The notes below the pieces were generated by a model that searched no databases, had not been told where the DNA came from, and saw only the letters and a list, made by a program, of their open reading frames with translations. 64,000 bases of DNA from Gammaproteobacteria bacterium. GTDB lineage: Bacteria; Pseudomonadota; Gammaproteobacteria; Burkholderiales; Nitrosomonadaceae. Shown in pieces: positions 48,601 to 54,500 of this stretch. The DNA lies in the NCBI GenBank assembly GCA_015709615.1, contig CP054179.1, positions 248,001 through 312,000 on the forward strand. Reading direction: 5' to 3'. The translations under genes and the position numbers were made by a program. Numbering within the stretch: position 1 is the stretch's first letter; every line of letters begins with the position of its first letter.

Positions 48601-50570
48601 TCTTGCTGTTCCTGCGGCGATAAGCCTTGTCCTTCTATCATTTGATCGGACAGACCGTTATCGCCGATGCCCGTCTGGATATGGCCGTCACGCTTTTCCA
48701 ATAATTGATTTAAGCGTCCTTCCGCAAAATTCAAAACATCCTTATCAAAACCGGTATTCTGATTCAGTTTTTGTGACAAGTTTTCCGGTGAAAGCGGCGA
48801 TTTAGGCAACACTACTTCTTCCGGTATCCCGGCTTGTTGCGCCAGATCGCGCACGATGGAATTGGCTGTCTGCACGGTAGGATGCTCGCTCGCATCGGCT
48901 TGTGGCTGGCTTGGTTCCTGTGTTGCTCCAGGTTGCACCTCCGGCTGTGCTTGCTGAGTCTCGTCCTGCGGATCAACCTGCTGCTGCTCTGGCTGCTCTG
49001 GCTGCTCTGGCTGCCTAAAGGTATTGGCCGCCGACACACCACCTGAAAATGTCGCGCCTGGGCTGGAAGCAATGCCGGTTTCAATGATGGTTCTGCCGAC
49101 ATCCTGGCCTAACCTCCGGTTATCGTACTGTCCAGCCATGTAGTTGGTGGCAACCTTCGGCGCAACTTCTTCCAACTGCTCGCCGCCGAGTTCCGCCGCC
49201 GCGCCCTTGGCAAATGCCTTGACTGCGCTCTTCGATGTTCCTTGGCCAAACAGGCTATTTTCCAAACCTGTTTTGCCGCTGACGAATCCAGCCAAACCGC
49301 CGACGGCAGCCGATACCCTGGAATCCTTCAATGCTTCTTCTTCCGCCTGATCAGGGTCCATACCCTGCTTGATCAGCGTTTCTTTGATGTCGTTGAATGC
49401 TTCACCGCGCGCACCACCGGCATTCAATACCGCTCCTGTAGCTCCCGCCGCCGTAGTTGCCAGCGCACCAGCTGTGGCCGCCGATGCTCCCCGCGCCTTA
49501 GCAGCCATCTGCGTTAATTTTGCTACGCCAATACCGGGAATCATGCTAGGCAGGTTGGTAACGATGAAACGGGCAGCCAGCGCAGGATCACTGAAATACT
49601 GGCCGGCCGCTTCTGCGATCTGCGCCATCACACCGTCTTTGTCCGCTTCTTTTATGGCTGCATCGGCCCGCGCGATTCTCGCTTTCAAAGGATCGGATTG
49701 CAGCTCTTGCGCATCTTTGGATTTCTGATTGAAATACCCGGCTATATCACCTTCAGGAGCGAAAAGGTTCGGAACTGCGCCCAGTATGTTGTGCATACCC
49801 TCAAGCAACTGCGCCCCGGTATCGGACGCAACTTCGCCCATCGTGCGGTCACGCGGCTCATTGGGTGCGGCCATGAATTGTTGCAGTAGGCTGTCAGCCT
49901 GTCCGCCAGCGTGCGGCCGTATGTAATGATCAAAATAGGCCTTCTTTGCAAGCGATTGCTGCTCTTGCGATAGCTTAGAAAACTCGGGGTTAATGACTAT
50001 ATCAGTCCATTTGGGCGCCTTATCCAGATCAGGCTTGGAAGCTTCTGGCATACTTTCAGCGTGCGCATCCGATACACCGCCCAATGCCGCCAGAATATCG
50101 CCGACATAGCTCGATACGCGCTTGCCGTTTCCGTCGGCGTGATCTTTTTTGAATGCTTGTCCGCGCTCTTTATTGACATTGCCCTCGCCGGAGAAATACC
50201 CGGTTGCAATCTTCGCCGGGTCATTTCCGAATTTGTCGCCCAAATCCTTGATGATGCGCACACCAACGCGCATATTGTCGTCCGGGTTGTTGATGGATTC
50301 CCCTGGCTTGGCATAACGCTGAAATGTGCCGGGCATGATCTGCATGCCGCCGCGCGCGCCGTCGCTGCTGGTGCGCGCATTTGAACCGCTGCCTGATTCT
50401 TGGTTGTAGATAGCCTGGATGACTGGCTTTAGATGATCGGCGCCTTCGCTTGTGACGATCTGATTTAGATCGGGAAGCGAAAGCCCCTTGCTTGGTGTTG
50501 ACTGTTTTTGTTTTCCGGAACCATCTTGTTTAGAGAAAAAATCGCTTAATCCAATTTCCGATGATCCCAT
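36606..50570 (-). CDS. Giant polyvalent virion protein (transglycosylase, methylase, helicase, ART-like, PLxRFG)
   Basis: A 4654-residue protein. Order by approximate residue: 45-165 SLT lytic transglycosylase (catalytic Glu58 in NQESGSG, then GGMQIMP); 345-395 Ala/Gly-rich hydrophobic stretch; 515-560 Pro/Glu/Gln repeats; 817-945 inorganic-pyrophosphatase-like polyvalent domain (GHLNFDGLDI, DGDQVDVYV); 1055-1145 helical domain; 1510-1660 N6-adenine-methylase-like domain (EPSLGVGNFFGL, NPPFG); 2230-3060 SNF2-type helicase (GAGKT near 2278, DEMHEF near 2440, QREGRIIRRG near 2988); HEIEGH near 3412; 3600-3715 ART-like (VVYHGTDKDFNEF); PLMRFG near 3973; hydrophobic segments near 4160 and 4375. 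It is last in the late operon after two ejection-type genes. Likely packaged and injected to breach the wall and protect or process incoming DNA. Confidence 0.88.
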   Translation of the reverse strand: MGSSEIGLSDFFSKQDGSGKQKQSTPSKGLSLPDLNQIVTSEGADHLKPVIQAIYNQESGSGSNARTSSDGARGGMQIMPGTFQRYAKPGESINNPDDNMRVGVRIIKDLGDKFGNDPAKIATGYFSGEGNVNKERGQAFKKDHADGNGKRVSSYVGDILAALGGVSDAHAESMPEASKPDLDKAPKWTDIVINPEFSKLSQEQQSLAKKAYFDHYIRPHAGGQADSLLQQFMAAPNEPRDRTMGEVASDTGAQLLEGMHNILGAVPNLFAPEGDIAGYFNQKSKDAQELQSDPLKARIARADAAIKEADKDGVMAQIAEAAGQYFSDPALAARFIVTNLPSMIPGIGVAKLTQMAAKARGASAATAGALATTAAGATGAVLNAGGARGEAFNDIKETLIKQGMDPDQAEEEALKDSRVSAAVGGLAGFVSGKTGLENSLFGQGTSKSAVKAFAKGAAAELGGEQLEEVAPKVATNYMAGQYDNRRLGQDVGRTIIETGIASSPGATFSGGVSAANTFRQPEQPEQPEQQQVDPQDETQQAQPEVQPGATQEPSQPQADASEHPTVQTANSIVRDLAQQAGIPEEVVLPKSPLSPENLSQKLNQNTGFDKDVLNFAEGRLNQLLEKRDGHIQTGIGDNGLSDQMIEGQGLSPQEQQELDALQSMRGNVSGIKDLYGLNPQQTPEEKQPESVKKLNPVESAPVADRSEDDLRQQMRNANDGRVRNAIAEELRNRDREKSDREAADNLVTVSEKRAKKTGETGDSRVNDQIEKAQETIQHVEAAHHDVANKVNAAAHEAATSPENDRPEPTEAQKQAGNYKKGHLNFDGLDISVENPAGSKRSGTDPNGKPWSVDMTAHYGYLKRSEGADGDQVDVYVPENPVPGSPVYVFDQFNHDGKFDEHKAVVGVSTQEEAQKVYDAHFSDGSGPQRRRGVTAMSASDFKQWAQNGNTQKPLSKPKTEREAKERKKPIKDTINTEQSTSKVVADTGTKKATKKEEHKPKTEKESKARRAKQKEISNATQANETKQTETPGTAETATPKEPDVAIEQQDTAQFAKNKIFTAAKVAAARARLKSKLNTLNSGVDPELLQDGITLAGAYIESGFRTFGEYSDAMINDLGEKVRPYLRSFYEAARHYPGLDTTGMTTAAELDLMEKEGTASHVKQAEGNEIAIGTIEKPKKRTKERKKTDLVLKNDYGVSSIDGYDNETGEGASGVVKRQFLSDTKKYLEGVQKSLAAAGFVPHARNGKALKPVSVNEGGIAVSGDVTLSMFNPEKQRGIYIHIGGTSLRGTVPTTKSGVSVMMRVTKENDPSGGDNNRWMPVNMTDQELANAASIEVEKVADRVNPVAKTPDQLQDTTKPQEVVNANPISTESVSAGNNAGDTENAATGNGHSKPLDNGVAENGESTDSDRGVSGSADSAGRKRAKSTQRSEPESPVELGESRSDGADASAADTERGAGRGSVEQDHSIDAEEIGKGGLAKKYRDNVDAIKLLKNLETEGRKATPQERKTLAKYVGWGAMKGPFDPENKAWEKQHAELKELLTDSEYKAARASTRNAHYTSPVAVGAMYSALQRLGFNGGRLLEPSLGVGNFFGLMPKDLRNSSQLHGVELDSLTSRLAAALYPKAKIAQSTGFEDFDIPSEYFDVVIGNPPFGNEPLVDKERSAYSGFSIHNYFLAKSIDKLRPGGIMAVVVSHNFMDAQDGRVRKWIGERASLIGGVRLPNTAFKENAGTEVVTDILVFQKNDPNGLNKNAAPWQDVADQTNINSKTDEPVTHKVNQFFVSQPQYVLGKPSAAGKMYSANEYTVESTGDIGKQLSEWVDSLPKDIFTSIARTNDSKSTDMAVPDGIKVGSFYVDASGKVMRRGADVMGEKTAEAWQPKSEAQLGRMKGMIAIRDTLRTQMRMERSPDATHQEIEDNRAELNRVYDDFIKKYKFINTVTNRGIFLDDTEAHLIQGLEFDYDRGISKAVAEKEGIEPKAPSANKADIFKRRVAFPPQDFLKVSTAKDALLASLNYRGGIDLPYMSEVYGKSPEDIIQELGDVVFDDPQSGIVAADEYLSGDVKTKLQEAKDAAQADKKYTRNVEALEKVIPKDKTPSEISVSIGASFVPADVYQQFIKHISGVDADVSYIKATGQWVTALNNQGDTTLNTAKFGTSDLPAISLFQLTMLGRGAVVKKTVRNPDGSTTTYVLEQETEAAREKQNTIKAEWQKWLWQDAERADKIASIYNDKMNRIVLRKYDGSHMSFPGMNPSIELLGNQKNGVWRGLQSYRVLFDHVVGAGKTFAMTALAMEMRRLGIARKPFFAVPNHLTLQWMNEFTRLYPGSNVLAATPEDFSKDNRERMFAKIITGDWDAVIVGHSSLKKIGLPPETESEVLQEQIDELAASIEEMKRARGDRRIVADMERIRKNLEAKMKDKLAAIGERSKVVTFDELGIDAMMIDEMHEFKNLAYHTTMDRNPGMGNPAGSSKAFDLFVKTQWLFNTFGEKAPYVTATGTPVSNSLVEMFNMQRYMQYPTLKREGLNVFDAWAKQFGSVENVYEVAPSGSGYRQSTRFAKFTNLPALMSLYNTFADTITLDDLKVQEEAQGKRFPVPKISGGRPTLIVAKRSPAVAALMGVPRAQVDDNGNIEFSADLNKEIKIQHDEKSDKYDAYVGDNHVGKFDTEQDARLKIAELALSPVVSVNPDSIVGRFANLRQLTRDTKGKVNALSLTGEANKAGLDYRLINPSAPDFKGSKINLAVDNMMRIYKQWQSDRGTQLVFCDLSVPLSARSSFSNKPRRLYVRNESGALDMKRGTMHTMPGHEDLPYFIVQRGSGKDSKRFDVYDAASGAAILTDSRSKQDAMDAANGMLSNDDKRNDWITKRESTGEIEQEAIDDFNNENEVETENLELFTREDIAGMSGATKFSVYDDIKKKLIAKGVPEREIAFIHDYSTPVAKNKLFKAVNEGEIRFLLGSTPKMGAGTNVQKRLVGLHHIDAPWRPSDLEQREGRIIRRGNELYERDPDGFEVFIGRYATEQTYDTRRWQILEHKARGIEQLRNYDGTINEIEDIDGEAANAADMKAAASGDPLILEETRLRNEVRRLEKLQASHADEVLAMTRKARDAEYYAKKTAPSIISEAQGLLDEAKKHKLDSEGFSPIAVQGRKPKADKESAYKELASAFNSVREHIIDTADVQYRGIDFRLEHLASSVILRTPTGSSGVWMMSDAFSPSGMVQRMKNYIDRLPDTIQDAKAHADKSIKDAAALREQAKQPFQQAGDLEKTREEHKRVQRALMAKGPQVPDEQKALLVAGIEKQKSRLRTLGYGDALDELLSNADQASLLLGNPANVGGVEIDVARSTVDRIVAANQKVWNIDISTVATFDDLPDNVKNNIAKNYGEDAAKNAKGLVHNGKVYVIANNNESEADIEQTLLHEIEGHMGVRRLYGSEITKKLNDLYIAIGGRKGLIKLANDRGITGSLVDYADMLKNTELPNETRIKIMMDEALAHYAQTPKFGDKVKAIVGMIRAWLRDHKFAKLAEFGETDLLNILRQGRQKLKTGDGGNDSALMMGDRKSGITETITIDGIDRPTRNSNGKPIYPTVEGIRNFWKWFGDSRVVDDQGRPLVVYHGTDKDFNEFKKDSFFSDDVNNAKPYGNRVVESYLKIINPEVADYSGAQDNDKDFDIEEAKDNGNDGLIILNADDGYHVGNQYIAFHPNQIKSATGNTGAFSENDESILFRKGGKEPDDYSSSVDSAQEKLFNFFGNSKEKSPKNFGLYHKTLSTQYHKALKDQHYGKVFSLANAMQNHVSLASIRPSELAPGVLPRVDDVKSAAKGLFKGAQNQKYIKKVADAMFAGTLAGKGATDGRVWDDTELKNVFGLDKTGISLYRQARAAVDASIDELAAAEGYAMAQHIVPKDMRRMIIDEPGIAGTLLKSEVERQANVLNIAIQSARKRGDDEGAARLAALQESYASTLKNLNTIFDTAAGLKKGGYAPLMRFGKWTVTAQEIDPQTGAVERDENGSPATVYFGKFDTESEAMAALDRMKEKYKDRNDIRVDSGIDSEDSHQLYAGISPETVALFGEAIGAGDVANKYYQIALSERSALKRRLERKGTPGYSQDLPRVLSNFITSNGRFSAQRYYLRDLNESIRTIPQNKGDVKDEAIQLKKFIVDPGDPAAPLSTVMFAWFLGGSVAAAMINMTQPVMMTGPYLSQFGLKSATSELTKAIPYAMGKKEITDKSLKDALQRASREGVVDAQEIFHLYSMGAQSIASGLIGTLSRIPGAGKAIKAGSDNARARINAFLTLWGSMFSLAEKFNRKLTFIAAWNMAKEKGNANPYAFAVRAVNETQGIYNKVNRPNWARNPAGRTILTFKQFSLMYVEMLSRMWKRGGPEGKRAALIMLAVLMLASGEEGLPFAQDLDDLIDTIGQLFGLDTNMRRNKREAAYQILGDKLGDMFLYGISSQLPLDVSGRLGLGNFIPGTGLLKKSDEQMRTRNAIELLGPAAGMGSQLGDAYDAATEGNSGKALQNLAPKAIKDILAAEEMARKGYSSDFKGRKVTDVGLSDAAIKASGFNPTKIANVHRKTMPLQQDISLQKITETSIANQWARGIMENDKAMIDEAKKRQDDWNKKNPRIPIAINGNQIRDRVRSLNTDKNTRLLKDSPKEMRGRIGLELLD

Positions 50571-50588
50571 GTCATTCCTCTTTCGTGA

Positions 50589-51623
50589 TTATGGCGGAAG
50601 CCCGAGCAGGCTTTTTATCTTGGGATCAAGCTTAGTGGTTTCTGGTGAATTCGATGCTTCTGCTGGCTGCGAGCGGGTGCTATCGTACAATCTGCCAAAG
50701 TTTGCTACATCCTCATCGGATGGTTGTTTTCCTATGGCAATCAAGTCCTGCATGCCTTTCAAAATGAATTGCTCTCGGCTCACGGTCTTGGATGTGTTCA
50801 GGTAGGCAAGCGCATCCCTTTCATTCATGCCGAACCTGGTAGTCAGCATGTTCAGGTTTTGTTCGAGCGATGTTTTCTTGGCATTCTTTTGTTGCTGCGA
50901 TTCTGGTGCGGTGTAAACCGGAGACGCAATACCGTTTCTTGTCTTGACCAGAGTTTGACCCGGTTTCATAACCTTGAAATCATCCTTGGTTCGTGGACGC
51001 ACCATGTCATTAATGGATTGCATTTGCGATGCAGTCATCTGCAATAATGGGTTGCCTTGCTTATCCAGCGCTGAAAACAAATAATCGCCTGATTGCGGAT
51101 CGTCGGTCACGGTAACGTTATGCACATCGCCATCTAGTCCAATTTCAGGGTTGGCCTTGCGCATGTCGTTCATGAATTTGATGACCTTGCCCTTATCTCC
51201 CATCCTCAGCAGGTCGGATAACTTGGCGATACCTGCCATCTGCGCATCCACATTGCTGAATAGGCGTTTGTTCCGATGCTCGGCCACTACATTCGGGACA
51301 TCCTCGACAGCGTGATCAGAAAGCACTTTATTAATCAGCGCAGTGTTTGCCTGCGTTGCAAGTTCGTCCGTCTGACGTGCTGCTGCCGCATCCAATCCGG
51401 CGCCTTCATTTTGTAGCTGCTTGAGTGCATTTTGCTCTCGCGGAGCAACCAGATTTAATCCGCTTTGATTGATCGCAGTATTGAGCCGCGCCCGGCTATT
51501 CATTTCTGCGGTTGCGTCAGGTAGCGATGCAACTGCCGCCTTGCGCATCTCATTGGTGTATGCCCGTTCTCTGGCTGCGTCGATACCCTCGAACATTCCG
51601 TTTATTAATCCGCCTATTGGCAT
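50589..51623 (-). CDS. Phage internal virion / ejection-type protein
   Basis: A 344-residue protein, mostly charged helices with Ala- and Gln-rich stretches and no membrane segment beyond a short N-terminal GGLINGMFEG. No enzymatic motif. It ends in a proline-rich tail (LLGLPP). Its place just before the giant protein, 18 bases after it in the operon order, fits an internal virion protein released with DNA. Family not identified. Confidence 0.6.
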   Translation of the reverse strand: MPIGGLINGMFEGIDAARERAYTNEMRKAAVASLPDATAEMNSRARLNTAINQSGLNLVAPREQNALKQLQNEGAGLDAAAARQTDELATQANTALINKVLSDHAVEDVPNVVAEHRNKRLFSNVDAQMAGIAKLSDLLRMGDKGKVIKFMNDMRKANPEIGLDGDVHNVTVTDDPQSGDYLFSALDKQGNPLLQMTASQMQSINDMVRPRTKDDFKVMKPGQTLVKTRNGIASPVYTAPESQQQKNAKKTSLEQNLNMLTTRFGMNERDALAYLNTSKTVSREQFILKGMQDLIAIGKQPSDEDVANFGRLYDSTRSQPAEASNSPETTKLDPKIKSLLGLPP

Positions 51624-51640
51624 GTTGTAATCCCCTTTAA

Positions 51641-52207
51641 TTAAGCAGCAAACAAACCGGCTACCTGTCCTCCAGCCTTGCCCAAATCCTTCGCAAAATT
51701 TGTGACTGCACCAAGACCGGCAATCCCTTTGCTGAATTGAGAGTTTGAAATATTTTGCAGGTTGCGTGATGCGTCGCCTGATCCAGCTATCGATAGTCCA
51801 GGTATGCCGCGCCCGATGCCGACAACGGCCGCCCTGCGCTGGAATGCCGTATCCCTGACATTCTGGCGCGCATCGTTCTGCGCCGCCACATCCGCCAATC
51901 CTTGACCGAGGTTTAAATCGGCTAATGCGGCAGTTGCGGCCGGTGAAGATGGGTCAAGCCCAGGCACGCGGCCGAGCCTGTCATACATCTTGCCGAATTG
52001 TTGCGCCACAGTACCCGATGCAGTGCTTGCCGCTCGCTCGTAGGCTTCAGGCGTATCGTAATTTTGCACCTGATTGACAAGCTGCTGTTCTGCTGGTGAG
52101 TAAATGTTTTTATACATATCCCACTGTTCTTTTGCTATCTGCGCTTCCAGGTTAGCAGCGTTCTTGGCTGCTTTCTGCGCTTTGTTGCCACCAAAAATCG
52201 ACCCCAT
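51641..52207 (-). CDS. Phage small ejection/DNA-transfer-type protein
   Basis: 188 residues beginning MGSIFGGNKAQKAAKNAA, then helices, and ending in a Gly/Ala-rich hydrophobic stretch (GIAGLGAVTNFAKDLGKAGG). The glycine-rich start and Ala-rich helical body resemble podoviral internal proteins (P22 gp7-like in style), but no direct match is claimed. The ATG overlaps the acetyltransferase stop (TAATG). Confidence 0.55.
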   Translation of the reverse strand: MGSIFGGNKAQKAAKNAANLEAQIAKEQWDMYKNIYSPAEQQLVNQVQNYDTPEAYERAASTASGTVAQQFGKMYDRLGRVPGLDPSSPAATAALADLNLGQGLADVAAQNDARQNVRDTAFQRRAAVVGIGRGIPGLSIAGSGDASRNLQNISNSQFSKGIAGLGAVTNFAKDLGKAGGQVAGLFAA

Positions 52208-52671
52208 TATTTCAGCTCCTTGATGTAGAAAACATCATATGAAATAAATCCTAATTTCTTGTAAATTCTTTCCAGCTTGCTCATGTTGTCGTTGAACATG
52301 CTGCTGCGCATGCTGAGTTTGTTTCCGCCCTCTTCAGTCGCCCAGCTCACCAGAAAATTAAGCAGTGATCTCCACAGCAACCCGCGATGGTCTTTATCAA
52401 CCCACCAAAAAACCTCTTGCGCCACTTTGTAATCCGGATTGAACCATAATTGCATTATTTCACCGGCGATCATGCCGCATAACGCGCCGTCTTCTTTTTC
52501 TGCCACGAACACAACGCCATAACCGCCTGTCGACAGATCGGCAACTTTGCTGATAAAGCTCCTGACATCCAGCGGAATTTCATCCTTTATGGGTGAAGTT
52601 TCGTGCATGGCAAGCGCCATTCTGCATAATTCACTGGTGTCGCTTGGTATGGCCTTTCTGATCGTTATCAT
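52207..52671 (-). CDS. Phage-encoded GNAT N-acetyltransferase
   Basis: About 154 residues from ATG 52671 (upstream in-frame TTG/ATG at 52680 and 52677 are alternatives). It begins MITIRKAIPSDTSELCRMAL, the usual GNAT N terminus. Further on, GYGVVFVAEKEDGALCGMIAGEI is the central strand pair, VDKDHRGLLWRSLLNFLVSWA covers the acetyl-CoA loop (HRGxxxRxLL instead of QxxGxG), and the final strand is LGFISYDVFYIKEL. It lies inside the virion gene cluster, so its target may be a phage or host protein at entry or assembly. Substrate unknown. Confidence 0.75.
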   Translation of the reverse strand: MITIRKAIPSDTSELCRMALAMHETSPIKDEIPLDVRSFISKVADLSTGGYGVVFVAEKEDGALCGMIAGEIMQLWFNPDYKVAQEVFWWVDKDHRGLLWRSLLNFLVSWATEEGGNKLSMRSSMFNDNMSKLERIYKKLGFISYDVFYIKELK

Positions 52672-52683
52672 AGGCATCAATAA

Positions 52684-53097
52684 TTAATTCGATGGCTTTG
52701 ACGGCCAAACGATGTTCATTGGATCCTGCTGGTTTGTAATATCGCGTAGCTTTTGGCGGTAATCGATCCATGCTTGCATCGTAAGCGCTGGAACATCGGG
52801 TAATTGCGTCCAGTCGCTTTGCTGAAGCAGTGTGTTTCTTTTCATGCGGACATCGCGCCAAGCCAATTCTTCACTAAACACCCAGGCGGAGCGCACATAA
52901 TCCCATTCGTGGAACGGTGATGGTTTATCGGTCATGTGCATGATCTGGCCATTACGCACGTACACTTTTTGCACATCATTGACAGATTCATCAATGATTA
53001 CGCCAAGTTCATCGGTTTCCAACCTCTCCACATAAAAGGATGTTCCGGATGAGAGCACCTTCCCGGTTTTTTTCTCGTACAGCACATACTTTTTCAT
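52684..53097 (-). CDS. Phage tail fibre assembly chaperone-like protein
   Basis: 137 residues. The C-terminal half, RNTLLQQSDWTQLPDVP...AWIDYRQKLRDITNQQDPMNIVWP, is the typical sequence of tail-assembly chaperones that follow a fibre gene. The N-terminal half is a small beta domain. It overlaps the preceding tail gene by 4 bases, which supports pairing with that fibre protein. Confidence 0.8.
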   Translation of the reverse strand: MKKYVLYEKKTGKVLSSGTSFYVERLETDELGVIIDESVNDVQKVYVRNGQIMHMTDKPSPFHEWDYVRSAWVFSEELAWRDVRMKRNTLLQQSDWTQLPDVPALTMQAWIDYRQKLRDITNQQDPMNIVWPSKPSN

Positions 53098-54500
53098 CGC
53101 TGCAACCCTATTGCAAATAAACCGGTAGCGCCCAGGTTTCTAGCTCCGCCCGATATGCTGTATTGAAATGATATTGAATGCGTCCCGGCCCCTACATCGT
53201 ATCCGCCAATGGCAACCGCTGAACCGGAAAACTGATCGGCCATCGATATTCCTACCTCCGGTCCGTAAATGCCATCGCACAATGTTTTCAAATATCCACT
53301 TGCCGCTGCTTCCCCTGGCGGTGAAATCCAGTTCGCCATCGCCAGAACCAGAATTTTACCCGGCTGCCCCATATACAAATAAGCGGCCGGCGCGTATCCG
53401 TAACCGGAACCGCCCACCGGCACGGTTACGGCATTGCCTTTGATGGTCAGCGTATCGACCGCTGCAACACCGATCTTTGCGGTATCGATCGTTCCGTCTT
53501 TGATCGCTGCACTCTCGATATAAACGCCGGGCTGTACCGTCCGGCCATTGATCACTTGCGGCGTGGTAAGAACGATGAACGGTATTCTTATTTTCTGAGC
53601 GTTCGGGCTGTTCTTGTTGTAGGTGGGCGATACTATCGAAAATCTGTCTGCACGGATCAGGAAGTCACTGCTGCTATCCGACGATGACAAGCCAAACCCG
53701 CTGATCAATCCATTTACATCGAGCTTGAGCGTGTATTGAGAAAATAGTTTCCCGTCGGCATCCGCGCGCGCCGTCGATTCTGCGGCTATGGATGCAGTGT
53801 GGCCATTGATGGTTGACTGCATGGTATCTGTCTTGGTGGACAGAGCCGCCACATTGTTTGCTGTCGTGGTTTGTTGGGTCTGAATGAGTCCTATATTTTC
53901 ATTGACGCTTGCGTATTGCGTATTGACATGCTCAGTGATGGCATTGTCGGCATTTACCCGCTGGGTGGTTTCTGATTGGATAGCCGTTTCCGAGTTATCT
54001 ACCCGCACCCCGAGATTGTCAATGTTAGTTTGTAGCGCAGTGTCGCCATCAATGCGCGATTGCCGGTCATTATTGGCAACCACTTCAATTTGACCGATCT
54101 GATCGAATATGCCGCCCGGCTTATCGATGTAATCGACGCGCTCACCCAGGTCACGGAATACGGCTGAATTGATGATCTGAGTTTGCAGATCGGACAATAT
54201 GCCATCTATGTCACCGGGTTTTATCGATGTGCCGCCGCCGGAATTTCCGGATTGATCATTGCTTACGGTTTGCAGCAGCGATTTCAGCGTTTGCGCGCTG
54301 CCGCCTGAACCGATGCGCAGATTCTCGACATCCTTCTTAGTGATAAAAGCATTGTCGCCGTTACCGGATACGCCATTGCGCACATTCCAGCCGTCGGCGA
54401 TGGCGCGCAGCACGGTGCGCACATTCTCATCGGCAATCGCATTCAGAACACCATCCGGTATTCCAGGTATCCCCTTGAATCTGTCGGCAAGATCACTCAT
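53094..54500 (-). CDS. Phage tail tip/fibre protein with J-protein-like C-terminal region
   Basis: 468 residues. The middle is a long heptad-rich region (about 130-265, SRIDGDTALQTNIDNLGVRVDNSETAIQSE) typical of a trimeric coiled coil. It is followed by LKLDVNGLISGFGLSSSDSSSDFLIRADRFSIV, like the end of lambda J-type host-specificity proteins. A Gly-rich C-terminal domain (GGSGYGYAPAAYLYMG) probably binds the receptor. It is paired with the chaperone gene downstream. Confidence 0.75.
   Translation of the reverse strand: MSDLADRFKGIPGIPDGVLNAIADENVRTVLRAIADGWNVRNGVSGNGDNAFITKKDVENLRIGSGGSAQTLKSLLQTVSNDQSGNSGGGTSIKPGDIDGILSDLQTQIINSAVFRDLGERVDYIDKPGGIFDQIGQIEVVANNDRQSRIDGDTALQTNIDNLGVRVDNSETAIQSETTQRVNADNAITEHVNTQYASVNENIGLIQTQQTTTANNVAALSTKTDTMQSTINGHTASIAAESTARADADGKLFSQYTLKLDVNGLISGFGLSSSDSSSDFLIRADRFSIVSPTYNKNSPNAQKIRIPFIVLTTPQVINGRTVQPGVYIESAAIKDGTIDTAKIGVAAVDTLTIKGNAVTVPVGGSGYGYAPAAYLYMGQPGKILVLAMANWISPPGEAAASGYLKTLCDGIYGPEVGISMADQFSGSAVAIGGYDVGAGTHSISFQYSISGGARNLGATGLFAIGLQR

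Noticed and set aside
48900..49020. Short tandem 9-base repeats that might be a CRISPR or microsatellite
   Set aside because: They encode the PEQ repeats of the giant protein in frame; there are no spacers.
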